A DNA stretch of 64,000 nt from Spirochaetales bacterium (GTDB lineage Bacteria; Spirochaetota; Spirochaetia; DSM-2461). Positions within the stretch are counted from its first letter, which is position 1, and every line of letters starts with the position of its first letter. Both the position numbers and the translations under genes were made by a program. The DNA lies in NCBI GenBank assembly GCA_028533045.1, contig JAQQAP010000029.1:62001-126000 (forward strand), given 5' to 3'. Below, in pieces: positions 1 to 7,624 of the stretch. The notes under the pieces were generated by a model. The model was not told the origin of the DNA. It worked only from the letters and a program-made list of their open reading frames with translations, and made no database searches.

Positions 1-588
1 TTGACCGAGAGGGGTGAAGGGGAGGCTCTTGTGGAGGAAATAGGCTTTTTGGCAGAAAGTGTTTTCTCTTCCCGTATTTTTCCTGTTTTCCTGGCAAAGA
101 TGAACTCCCTATTCTCTCTTATCTTTGACCGTTTGGGGTTTTTTGAACAGGGAAAGATCAGGCCTTTGCCCTTTCTCCCTTCCGAGGAGATTATGATTCT
201 GAAAAACAGGGATGAGTGGGATTCCTGGTTTCATCACGGGATGGACCGTCTTTTAAAGGAGATGGGACGGAGAGAAGAGAAGGAATTGCCCGGTCCTCTC
301 TCCCGGGCGGTGGATTACATTCGGGAAGAATACGGCGGGGATCTTTATTTAGGTTCTGTGGCGGAAGAGTGCGGCGTTACGGCCAGTTATCTGAGCCGCC
401 TTTTTTCAGAGCATATGAAAGTTTCCTTTACCGATTATCTGAATCGATATCGCATAGACCGGGCGGCGGAACTCCTGAAGAAAGGGGCGCCCGTAAAAGA
501 AGCTTCCTATCGGGTCGGTTTTCACGACCCCAACTATTTTAGTAAAATTTTCAGAAAATATAAGGGGATGTCCCCTTCGGAGTTGTAA
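1..588 (+). CDS. AraC/YesN-type transcriptional regulator, 5' end outside window
   Basis: DNA-binding regulator of the AraC family. The last ~100 residues hold the two helix-turn-helix units: a first HTH around SVAEECGVTASYLSRLF and the conserved second-HTH segment with GFHDPNYFSKIFRKYKGMSPSE. The ~95 residues before it match no domain I can name. In YesN-type response regulators the receiver domain precedes such a region, so the gene probably begins upstream of the window and the TTG at position 1 is not its true start. The stop is one base before the ATG of the sugar-binding lipoprotein gene, so the two are co-transcribed and probably translationally coupled. The likely targets are the downstream sugar-transport genes. 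The family is certain; the missing receiver domain is inferred. Confidence 0.85.
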   Translation: MTERGEGEALVEEIGFLAESVFSSRIFPVFLAKMNSLFSLIFDRLGFFEQGKIRPLPFLPSEEIMILKNRDEWDSWFHHGMDRLLKEMGRREEKELPGPLSRAVDYIREEYGGDLYLGSVAEECGVTASYLSRLFSEHMKVSFTDYLNRYRIDRAAELLKKGAPVKEASYRVGFHDPNYFSKIFRKYKGMSPSEL

Positions 589-589
589 T

Positions 590-1660
590 ATGAGAAGAGA
601 CTGTATCGGTTCAATTATTCCACTTTCCCTCCTGGGGAAGATGGCTTTAGTGCTGATTCTGGGGGGATCGATTCTCTTCTCCTGTTCCCGGGAGAAGAGT
701 GAAGCCGGAGAAGAAGAACAGAGGGTGCTCATTGGTTTTTCCGCCGCTACGGAAACATTCCTCCTGGAGAGATGGGATAGGGATATCCAGATTTTTCTTA
801 GTTCCGCTCGCGCTCTGGGGGCGGAAGTAATACTCCAGAAAGCGGAAGGGGATGCGATGGGGCAGATCCCTCAAATTGAATATCTGATTGATGAGGGAGT
901 GGATGTGCTGGTAGTTATCCCCCACGATATGAAGTTGCTGGCAGGAATTCTCCGGAAAGCGGAAGATCGGGGTATTCCTGTTCTGGCCTATGACAGGCCC
1001 ATTATGGGGGTTCCCATCTCCGGTTATGTCTCTTTTGATAATCGGGAAGTAGGACGTCTCTTGAGCCGGGCTCTCATGAGAGAAGTCCCCGGGGGAAATT
1101 ATCTTATAGTTAACGGATCTGTTAGGGACAATAACAGCTATGAAGTGAACCGGGGTGTTTACGAAGTGCTTCAGCCTTCCCTGGATTCGGGGGAAATCAC
1201 CGTGATGGAAGAGATATGGCTGGATGAATGGAGTTCCGATGAGGCCTTTGAAAAAATCAGCCGGGTGATGAATGAGAACCGGGATATCCAGGCCATATCC
1301 GCCGCCAACGATCAGATTGCCGATGCGGCTATTCGGGTGTTGTCGGAGAGACAGCTGGCCGGTGAAGTGGCTGTGGTGGGACAGGATGCGGACCTGCTTT
1401 CCTGTCAGCGGGTGGTGGAAGGTTCCCAGCTTATGACCGTATATAAGCCTATTTCCCGTCTGGCGGAGAGAGCCGCCACCCTGGCCCTCGCTTTTGCCCG
1501 GGGAGAAAGGCCTGAACCGGACCAGACCCTGGATAATGGTTCGGAAACTCCCATCCCCTATTATGTGGAAACCCCCGTCCCTGTTTTTCGGGAGACCATG
1601 GATGAAACGGTAATCAAAGATGGTTTTCACTCAAAAGACGAGGTCTATCGAAGCTATTAG
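590..1660 (+). CDS. XylF-like sugar-binding lipoprotein, probable sensor component
   Basis: Periplasmic-binding-protein family 1 protein for a monosaccharide, 356 aa. The N-terminus has a hydrophobic stretch ending in a lipobox (LFSC, Cys about residue 32), so the mature protein should be membrane-anchored. Family motifs include LLERWDRDI near the start, VLAYDRPI, YVSFDNREVG, a DNNSYEVNRG segment and VVGQDAD. It is a distant paralogue of the binding protein encoded at 1812. It lies directly after the AraC-type regulator and before a complete ABC transporter that has its own binding protein. That position matches XylFII-type sensors, which pass sugar occupancy to a LytS-like kinase that signals to a YesN regulator. 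No kinase gene is visible here; it would lie upstream of the window. The sensor role is inference. Confidence 0.8.
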   Translation: MRRDCIGSIIPLSLLGKMALVLILGGSILFSCSREKSEAGEEEQRVLIGFSAATETFLLERWDRDIQIFLSSARALGAEVILQKAEGDAMGQIPQIEYLIDEGVDVLVVIPHDMKLLAGILRKAEDRGIPVLAYDRPIMGVPISGYVSFDNREVGRLLSRALMREVPGGNYLIVNGSVRDNNSYEVNRGVYEVLQPSLDSGEITVMEEIWLDEWSSDEAFEKISRVMNENRDIQAISAANDQIADAAIRVLSERQLAGEVAVVGQDADLLSCQRVVEGSQLMTVYKPISRLAERAATLALAFARGERPEPDQTLDNGSETPIPYYVETPVPVFRETMDETVIKDGFHSKDEVYRSY

Positions 1661-1811
1661 TAAAATTATGACCACAAATATTTACCTGTTCATAGTTTTT
1701 TTCTCTACATTAAAGTAAAAATCCCCCAGAAAATAGAAAGAATCTCCTGTTTTCCGATCCCCGAATCGGGTACATACTGACATTAATAAACACTTTAAAG
1801 GAGATAGTTTT

Positions 1812-2906
1812 ATGAAAAAAAGCCTTCTTGTAACGGTTTTAGTACTATCGATCTGCGGAGCCGGACTGTTTGCCAATGGTGCCGGTGAAAGTCTTGATAT
1901 CGGTCTCGCCATGCCCGAGACACACGTAGAACGGTGGCAAAAAGACGGGGCTTCCCTTTTGGAAGATGCCATTGCCAAGGGTTACAACGCGGAAGTCACC
2001 TACGGAGATGCGGACCAGAGTAAACAGAATCAGCAGATTGAAGACTTCATCACCAAAGGGGCCAAACTGCTTATCGTAGGCTCTGTAAATGAAGGGGTTG
2101 GTTCGGTTGTGGCCGATGCGGCTTCCGAAGGTATTGACGTTATCGCCTACGACAGACTGATTACCGGTTCCGGCGATTACGACTACTACATCACCTTTGA
2201 TAACTTTAAAGTCGGACAGTTCCAGGGACAGGGTATCGTAGATGCTCTTATGCTGGACAAAGCTACGGATACAAAATATATTACCCTTTTTGCCGGTTCC
2301 CCTACGGACAATAACGCCAATTTCTTTTTTGACGGCGCCATGTCTATCCTGACTCCCTACATCGAAAAGGGTGTTCTGGAAGTAGTCGGCCCCTATCCGA
2401 AAACTTCTGCGGACAAGGCGAATTTCACCAAAATTGCCACGGAAAACTGGAAAGCCGATATTGCCAAAGCAAGAATGGAAAATCTCCTGAATAACGACGC
2501 CAGCGGTGTTGTTCTTGATGCAGTACTGGCCCCTAACGATACTCTGGCTAGAGCTATTATTGAAGCTTGTTCAACCGATGCCAAGTACGATACCACCGAA
2601 ACTCTTCCCGTTGTAACAGGACAAGACGGAGAAGTGGCTTCCGTTAAATATATCCGAGACGGAAAACAGGCCATGACTGTTTTCAAAGATACGAGAAGCC
2701 TGGCTGCCGCCGCTATCGAACTGGCCGACGCTCTTCTTAAGGGTGAAGAACCGATGATTGCCGGCGCCCGTCTGGATACCAGCTCTTACGATACGGGTAA
2801 GAAAGTAGTGAAATCCTATCTCCTGGAACCTGTGATGGTTACCAAAGACAACTACAAAGAGGTTTTCCTGGATAGCGGATACTATATGGCTGATGATCTG
2901 AAATAG
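1812..2906 (+). CDS. chvE: ChvE-type multiple-monosaccharide ABC transporter substrate-binding protein
   Basis: Periplasmic binding protein, 364 aa, with a cleavable signal peptide (MKKSLLVTVLVLSICGAGLFA). It has the family landmarks of ChvE-like proteins: ERWQKDG near the N-terminus, VIAYDRLI, YITFDNFKVGQ, GSPTDNNANFFFDGAM, VTGQDGEV, TVFKDTRSLA and a C-terminal tail VTKDNYKEVFLDSGYY. ChvE proteins bind several aldoses (xylose, glucose, galactose, arabinose), so the substrate cannot be fixed from sequence. The ATG follows a strong Shine-Dalgarno (AAAGGAG). The gene is first in a transporter operon with the ATPase and permease, and is separated from them by a hairpin that may raise its mRNA level. 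An XylF-type xylose protein is the alternative name, but the tail and DNN segment fit ChvE better. Confidence 0.88.
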   Translation: MKKSLLVTVLVLSICGAGLFANGAGESLDIGLAMPETHVERWQKDGASLLEDAIAKGYNAEVTYGDADQSKQNQQIEDFITKGAKLLIVGSVNEGVGSVVADAASEGIDVIAYDRLITGSGDYDYYITFDNFKVGQFQGQGIVDALMLDKATDTKYITLFAGSPTDNNANFFFDGAMSILTPYIEKGVLEVVGPYPKTSADKANFTKIATENWKADIAKARMENLLNNDASGVVLDAVLAPNDTLARAIIEACSTDAKYDTTETLPVVTGQDGEVASVKYIRDGKQAMTVFKDTRSLAAAAIELADALLKGEEPMIAGARLDTSSYDTGKKVVKSYLLEPVMVTKDNYKEVFLDSGYYMADDLK

Positions 2907-2927
2907 TCAGATATCTTAATGGTACTG

Positions 2928-2970
2928 CCGGTCCTTTTCCCATGGTTATTCACGACAGGAAAAGGGCCGG
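2928..2970 (+). promoter_or_regulatory. intercistronic hairpin between binding-protein and ATPase genes
   Basis: Arms CCGGTCCTTTTCC (2928-2940) and GGAAAAGGGCCGG (2958-2970) pair over 13 bp with one G-U, around a 17-nt loop. No T-run follows, so it is not a full intrinsic terminator. In binding-protein-dependent transport operons such hairpins protect the upstream message from 3' decay and lower downstream expression. Confidence 0.75.
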
Positions 2971-2988
2971 TTATAACAGGAAAATAAA

Positions 2989-4512
2989 GTGAGTGATTAC
3001 ATATTGGAGGTACGGAATCTCATAAAAGACTTTCCCGGCGTCCGAGCTTTAAACAATGTCAACTTTAAGGTAAAAAAAGGAGAAATCCACTGTTTAGTAG
3101 GAGAGAATGGCGCGGGGAAATCTACCTTGATGAACGTCATAAGCGGTGTCTATCCCATCGGATCCTACGAAGGGGATGTGCTTCTCCACGGGAGTAAAAC
3201 CCGGTACAGAAGCGTCAAGGAGAGTGAGAAAGACCGATTGGCCATCATCCATCAGGAACTGGCCCTTAGTCCCTATCTTTCGATTTTCGAGAATATATTT
3301 TTGGGACACATAAAAACCAAAACGGGTATTATCAAGTGGGATAAACTGATTATGGATTCCCGGCCCTACCTGGAACGGGTCGGTTTGAGGGAGAACCCGG
3401 AAACCATAGTGAGCAAGATAGGCGTGGGAAAGCAGCAGTTGGTCGAAATCGCCCGGGCCCTCTCAAAGAATACGGAAGTTTTGATTCTGGACGAGCCGAC
3501 TTCTTCTCTGAACGATGACGAAAGCGATGCCCTTCTTGATCTGATTCTTGACCTGAAAAAAGAGGGGATTACCTGTATCATGATCTCCCATAAACTGAAC
3601 GAGATTATGAAAATAGCCGATACCATTACTATCCTGAGGGACGGCCAATCCATCTGCACCTATGACAAGCACACCGATGAAGTGAACGAAGATATCATTA
3701 TCCAGGGAATGGTGGGACGAGATATGACCCATCGCTATCCTCCCAAGACAGCCCAAGTGGAAGGGAAGGTTATGGAGGTGAAAGATTGGTCTGTTTATCA
3801 TCCTGAATACCCCGATAAAAAAGTCGTGGACAGGGCTAACTTTCATGTGAACAAGGGAGAGATTCTGGCCTTCTGCGGCCCTATGGGAGCGGGGCGGACC
3901 GAATTGATGATGAGCCTTTTTGGTAAAGCCTACGGTTCATCCTGCGAAGGAACCTTAACTATCGAAGGCCGGGAACAAACATTCCATACACCCATGGATG
4001 CCATTGCAGCCGGTTTAGGATATGTTTCGGAGGATAGAAAAGATTTGGGACTCATTCTCATACAGGATGTGAAAACCAATATTTCCAATTCCAGCCTGGG
4101 AAAACTCTCCCGCTGGGGTGTGGTGGACCAGCAAAAAGAGATAGGCGAGGCGGAGAAATTCAAGAAAGCTTTGAATATTAAAACCCCCAATATCTATCAA
4201 ACCGTACGAAATCTTTCCGGGGGGAACCAACAGAAAGTGGTACTAAGCCGCTGCCTCTTGGCAGAACCGTCTATTTTTATTGTGGACGAACCGACAAGGG
4301 GAATTGATGTGGGGGCCAAGTATGAGATCTACACCATACTCAACGATCTGGCAGCACAGGGGAAAAGCGTCATAATGATCTCTTCCGAGTTGCCCGAGGC
4401 TTTGGGAATGGCAGACCGGTTTTATGTTATGAACGAAGGCATGATCAAGGGTGAGCTAAAGCGGGGCGAAGCCACTCAGGAAAGAATCATGCAGATAGCT
4501 CTTAAGTCTTAG
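2989..4512 (+). CDS. mmsA: Sugar ABC transporter ATPase (MmsA/GguA type, two ABC domains)
   Basis: Cytoplasmic ATPase energising the monosaccharide importer, 507 aa, the usual length for this tandem-ABC family. The first domain has a Walker A GENGAGKST at residues 38-46, a variant signature (IGVGKQQLVEIARAL) and Walker B ILDEPTSSL. The second has the degenerate Walker A GPMGAGRTE typical of the family, a good signature LSGGNQQKVVLSRCL and VDEPTRGIDVG. Translation starts at a GTG, 82 bp after the binding-protein stop and beyond the intercistronic hairpin. The permease follows after 15 bp. XylG and MglA are related alternatives; the ChvE-like partner favours GguA/MmsA. Confidence 0.88.
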   Translation: MSDYILEVRNLIKDFPGVRALNNVNFKVKKGEIHCLVGENGAGKSTLMNVISGVYPIGSYEGDVLLHGSKTRYRSVKESEKDRLAIIHQELALSPYLSIFENIFLGHIKTKTGIIKWDKLIMDSRPYLERVGLRENPETIVSKIGVGKQQLVEIARALSKNTEVLILDEPTSSLNDDESDALLDLILDLKKEGITCIMISHKLNEIMKIADTITILRDGQSICTYDKHTDEVNEDIIIQGMVGRDMTHRYPPKTAQVEGKVMEVKDWSVYHPEYPDKKVVDRANFHVNKGEILAFCGPMGAGRTELMMSLFGKAYGSSCEGTLTIEGREQTFHTPMDAIAAGLGYVSEDRKDLGLILIQDVKTNISNSSLGKLSRWGVVDQQKEIGEAEKFKKALNIKTPNIYQTVRNLSGGNQQKVVLSRCLLAEPSIFIVDEPTRGIDVGAKYEIYTILNDLAAQGKSVIMISSELPEALGMADRFYVMNEGMIKGELKRGEATQERIMQIALKS

Positions 4513-4527
4513 AGGGGAGGTTACCGA

Positions 4528-5715
4528 ATGAAAGACACAAGAAAAGAAGACTCCTTTTGGGAGCTGGCCAAGCACAATTTAAGACATTATTCCATGTTTA
4601 TTATGTTGGCTTTGATTATTACCGGTTTCGCATTTATGACCGGATATGTGAATATTAATGCCCGTAATGTGACAAATATTTTTATTCAGAATAGTTATAT
4701 TCTGGTACTGGCTATTGGAATGGTACTGGTTATTATTATTGGAAACATTGATTTATCCGTCGGTTCGGTGGTGGCTTTTACAGGGGCACTGGGAGCCATG
4801 ATTTATAATTTGGGGCTCGGAATCCTTCCCACATTGATTTTGACCATGCTTATAGGAGGGTTTATTGGGGTCTTCCAGGGATATCTGGTCGCTTTTGTCA
4901 AAATCCCCGCCTTCATTGTTACATTGGGGGGGATGCTTCTTTTTAGAGGCTTAACCTATATTGTCACAAATGTAACCCCCGTTTCACTGCGGGATGACAG
5001 ATTTAGGAAAATCTCGTCCGGTTCTCTTTCTCCGGAAATCTTTCAGGTAGGAGATCTCCATCTCTTCCCTCTTATTGTGGGAGTAATTCTTCTCTCTTTC
5101 TATATTATTATGACTTTGAGGGACAGAAAGAGGAAAATAGCGAACGATTTCCATGTGCTCCCCTTTAAGTATTTTCTGTTGAAAACGGGGATCCTATCCT
5201 TAGTCGCCCTTATATTGTGTTGGAAATTTGCTAATTACCGCGGTTTGCCCACTGTTTTTGTGGTGCTTGCTATTGCCATTGGGATTTATGTCTTCATCAC
5301 GAATAACACGGTCTTCGGTCGTTATATTTATGCGGTGGGGGGGAATGCCCGTTCGGCCAAACTGTCCGGTATTAACTCGGAAATGGTTATTTTCCTCGTC
5401 CATGTTAATATGGGAATACTCTGCGGTCTTTCGGGTATCATTTTTACGGCATATATGAACTCCGCCTTGCCCCAGGCAGGTAATATGTTTGAATTGGATG
5501 CGATAGCCTCTTGTTTTATCGGCGGGGCATCCGCTTCTGGTGGTATCGGGACAATTATCGGAGCCATTACGGGCGGTCTTGTTATGGGGGTCATAAACAA
5601 CGGTATGTCTTTAATGAATATTGGGGCGGACTGGCAGTATGTCGTTAAGGCTTCTGTTCTGCTTCTTGCCGTCTGGTATGATATCTATACAAGAAAGCGC
5701 TCGGGAGTTGTGTAA
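4528..5715 (+). CDS. mmsB: Sugar ABC transporter permease (MmsB/GguB type)
   Basis: Integral membrane permease of the monosaccharide importer, 395 aa, with roughly ten hydrophobic segments. Family motifs of the BPD_transp_2 group are visible: IGNIDLSVGSVVAFTGALGA, VKIPAFIVTLGG, YAVGGNARSAKLSGI and FIGGASASGGIGTI. A ~100-residue central insertion containing charged residues (RDRKRKIANDF) is typical of the longer XylH/GguB permeases. Start ATG is preceded by GAGGGGAGG. A G7 tract at 5337-5343 is in frame here. It is the last gene of the operon; the converging carrier-protein gene follows after a 73-bp gap containing a hairpin. Confidence 0.88.
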   Translation: MKDTRKEDSFWELAKHNLRHYSMFIMLALIITGFAFMTGYVNINARNVTNIFIQNSYILVLAIGMVLVIIIGNIDLSVGSVVAFTGALGAMIYNLGLGILPTLILTMLIGGFIGVFQGYLVAFVKIPAFIVTLGGMLLFRGLTYIVTNVTPVSLRDDRFRKISSGSLSPEIFQVGDLHLFPLIVGVILLSFYIIMTLRDRKRKIANDFHVLPFKYFLLKTGILSLVALILCWKFANYRGLPTVFVVLAIAIGIYVFITNNTVFGRYIYAVGGNARSAKLSGINSEMVIFLVHVNMGILCGLSGIIFTAYMNSALPQAGNMFELDAIASCFIGGASASGGIGTIIGAITGGLVMGVINNGMSLMNIGADWQYVVKASVLLLAVWYDIYTRKRSGVV

Positions 5716-5722
5716 TATCGAT

Positions 5723-5762
5723 TGTTGGGGAGTTAATAGGCATTGTTATTAGCTCCCTAACA
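5723..5762. terminator. convergent-gene hairpin, possible bidirectional terminator
   Basis: Between the converging permease and carrier-protein genes, arms 5723-5738 and 5747-5762 pair over about 16 bp (two G-U) around the loop GGCATTGT. Neither strand has a T-run after it, so termination would be weak or Rho-assisted. RNA-end protection is the other option. Confidence 0.5.
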
Positions 5763-5788
5763 GGGGATGTGTTGTGCCTGGCAAATGC

Positions 5789-6040
5789 TCAGGTCTTGTT
5801 TTCCTTGTATTTCTCCATAACCCCGAACAAATCATGAACTGTTTGTATCGTTGATACTTCTGAAAGGGGTATGTTTATGTTATAGGTCTTCATTAACCTC
5901 ATTCCCAAGCTGAAGATTCCCAGGGAATCAATGCCTATGTCTTCGTAAAGGTGGGGTTGTTCCAGTATTTCATTTTCATCCATACCAAGGGCGGAGGATA
6001 AAGTGGAAAGGTAATGCTCCCATTCTAATTGTTCAGCCAT
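5789..6040 (-). CDS. Acyl/peptidyl carrier protein
   Basis: Small acidic carrier protein, 83 aa, the usual length of ACP/PCP domains. The phosphopantetheine attachment motif is GIDSLG with Ser39. The surrounding helix pattern (LYEDIGIDSLGIFSLGMRLMKTYNINIPLSEVSTIQTVHDL) fits a four-helix carrier. It is the last gene of a four-gene minus-strand cluster and starts 3 bp after the stop of the second AMP ligase, so a ligase very likely loads it. The stem differs from housekeeping fatty-acid AcpP (DSLDTVEL), and no fabF or fabD lies nearby, so a specialised role is more likely. The acyl group carried is unknown. Confidence 0.85.
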   Translation of the reverse strand: MAEQLEWEHYLSTLSSALGMDENEILEQPHLYEDIGIDSLGIFSLGMRLMKTYNINIPLSEVSTIQTVHDLFGVMEKYKENKT

Positions 6041-6043
6041 TAT

Positions 6044-7624
6044 TTACACTCCTATTGCTTTTAAATCTTCTTCTGCCATTTGAATCAGTTTTTCATAGTT
6101 CACCTTGCCCACTCCGGGGTTTTTAGGAATCTGGGAAATAAACTGAATCCTGTCCGGGGTCATATAGTTAGGAAGTTCCTGGCGGCAGTGTTTCATAATG
6201 TTCTTTTCCCTTTCGGGGGAGCGGGTTGTTTCAGAAACAAAGGCCCATATCATTTCTCCGAAAAGAGGGTGTTTAACCCCTACAACTGCCGAGTCCTGTA
6301 CTCCCCCGACCTGATTGATGCAGCTTTCTACGACAAGAGGAGATATCGATTTGCCTCCCCTTTTAATGAGATATTTATTTCGTCCTAAAAGAACAACTTC
6401 CCTCTCCCCGGTTTTTTTGGCATTGTCGCCGGTTTTAAACCAGCCGTCGGAAAAGGCTTTGGCCGTCTCTTCTTTATTGTCAAGATATCCCTTTATAACA
6501 CTGGGGCCTTTAACCCAGAGTTCTCCTTCCGTGCCATCTGAAACCTCATTTCCCTCTTCGTCCCGAATGGATATACCGTTTTCCACGGAAGAACTGAGAG
6601 CAAGGATATTTGTCGGGCCGTCCAGATTTTCCTGATTCAGTATTCTCATAACCATAAAGACGGTAGCTGTTTCTGTTAGTCCATAACCGTTGGCGAAAGA
6701 ATCAATTGCGGGAAATTTTTCTCTTAGTCTGGCTAGAAGGCGGGGTGAGAAAAAGTCCATGCCTGTTGCAATACTTCGTACATACTTCCTTTCAAATGAA
6801 TCCAGGTTAGGGAGATTGAGTATCGCTTCAAAAAAGGCCGGAGGAGCGCTTATATTTTCTGCTTTCCATCGGACAGCTAATTCCATGTACTTTGCCGGAT
6901 TGATTTCTGAAGTGAAAATACTTCGAGCTCCTGTGAAAAAGATACCTGATGCAACAAGAATGGCTGATGTCGAATAGGGAAAGGCCATGAGAGTTGAAAG
7001 AGGTTTTTTGCCGTATCGGTCAACAGGTTCGACAAGTTCTCCGGATATAGTCATTACGGAGGCTATATTTTGCTGGTTCATCATGACTAGCTTGGGAATG
7101 CCTGTGGTACCCGAACTGGTTGTCATTAGCGCGGGGAGATCCGGTTCCGTCTGTGTCGGAGAGGAGTCTTCTGTCGTGGGTGGCTCATTTGCCATTGAGT
7201 AGACCGGTCCATCGGGGCTATCGATAAGGGCAAATTTATAATTGGCGGAAATCTCCTCTGAAGCCGCTTTTAAAGGGGCATACAAGTTGGCACTGGTAAT
7301 GACAAGGACGGCCTTTCCCGCTTTAAAAGTGGAAGCTTTGACTTTATCCGGAATCATATGGAAAAGAGGGATACAATAGGCGCCTATGCGGCAAATGGCA
7401 AAGAAGAGAGCAAAGTCTTCCGGGCAATTGACTGTGGAATAACCGACTCCCATCCCTTTTTTTACTCCCAGTTCTTTTAGGTGGCAAACATAGGAGTCGA
7501 CCATATGTCTCATGTCTCCGTAGGTCAACTCGCGGTCATCAAAACAGATAGCTCCATTGTCTTTGTCCAATCGGGACATGTAATAGTCATAAACGGCGTT
7601 GAAATTGTCTAATTTTTTACTCAT
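6044..7624 (-). CDS. AMP-forming acyl ligase (ANL superfamily), second copy
   Basis: Adenylate-forming enzyme, 526 aa, that should activate a carboxylic acid with ATP and pass it to CoA or a carrier-protein thiol. The ATP-loop motif TSSGTTGIPK (A3), GYGLTETATVF (A5), WFKTGDNAKK (A7) and the C-terminal catalytic-lysine region PGVGKVNYEKL (A10) are all present, so it looks active. Its ATG overlaps the stop of the upstream ligase by 4 bp (ATGA) and the carrier-protein gene follows after 3 bp: this is one translationally coupled operon. The two ligases are clearly divergent paralogues rather than a recent duplication. The substrate cannot be read from sequence by eye. Confidence 0.87.
   Translation of the reverse strand: MSKKLDNFNAVYDYYMSRLDKDNGAICFDDRELTYGDMRHMVDSYVCHLKELGVKKGMGVGYSTVNCPEDFALFFAICRIGAYCIPLFHMIPDKVKASTFKAGKAVLVITSANLYAPLKAASEEISANYKFALIDSPDGPVYSMANEPPTTEDSSPTQTEPDLPALMTTSSGTTGIPKLVMMNQQNIASVMTISGELVEPVDRYGKKPLSTLMAFPYSTSAILVASGIFFTGARSIFTSEINPAKYMELAVRWKAENISAPPAFFEAILNLPNLDSFERKYVRSIATGMDFFSPRLLARLREKFPAIDSFANGYGLTETATVFMVMRILNQENLDGPTNILALSSSVENGISIRDEEGNEVSDGTEGELWVKGPSVIKGYLDNKEETAKAFSDGWFKTGDNAKKTGEREVVLLGRNKYLIKRGGKSISPLVVESCINQVGGVQDSAVVGVKHPLFGEMIWAFVSETTRSPEREKNIMKHCRQELPNYMTPDRIQFISQIPKNPGVGKVNYEKLIQMAEEDLKAIGV

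Noticed and set aside
647-1630. 327-codon minus-strand open frame opposite the sugar-binding lipoprotein gene
   Set aside because: The plus strand has a lipobox and full periplasmic-binding-protein motifs; the minus translation has no domain and unlikely composition.
1661-1811. Promoter for the ChvE operon in the 151-bp gap
   Set aside because: Only a short CCCGA/TCGGG inverted repeat and poor -10-like boxes are visible; no -35/-10 pair is convincing.
5337-5343. G7 tract in the permease gene as a possible frameshift
   Set aside because: The reading frame is continuous on both sides and the family motifs continue without a break.
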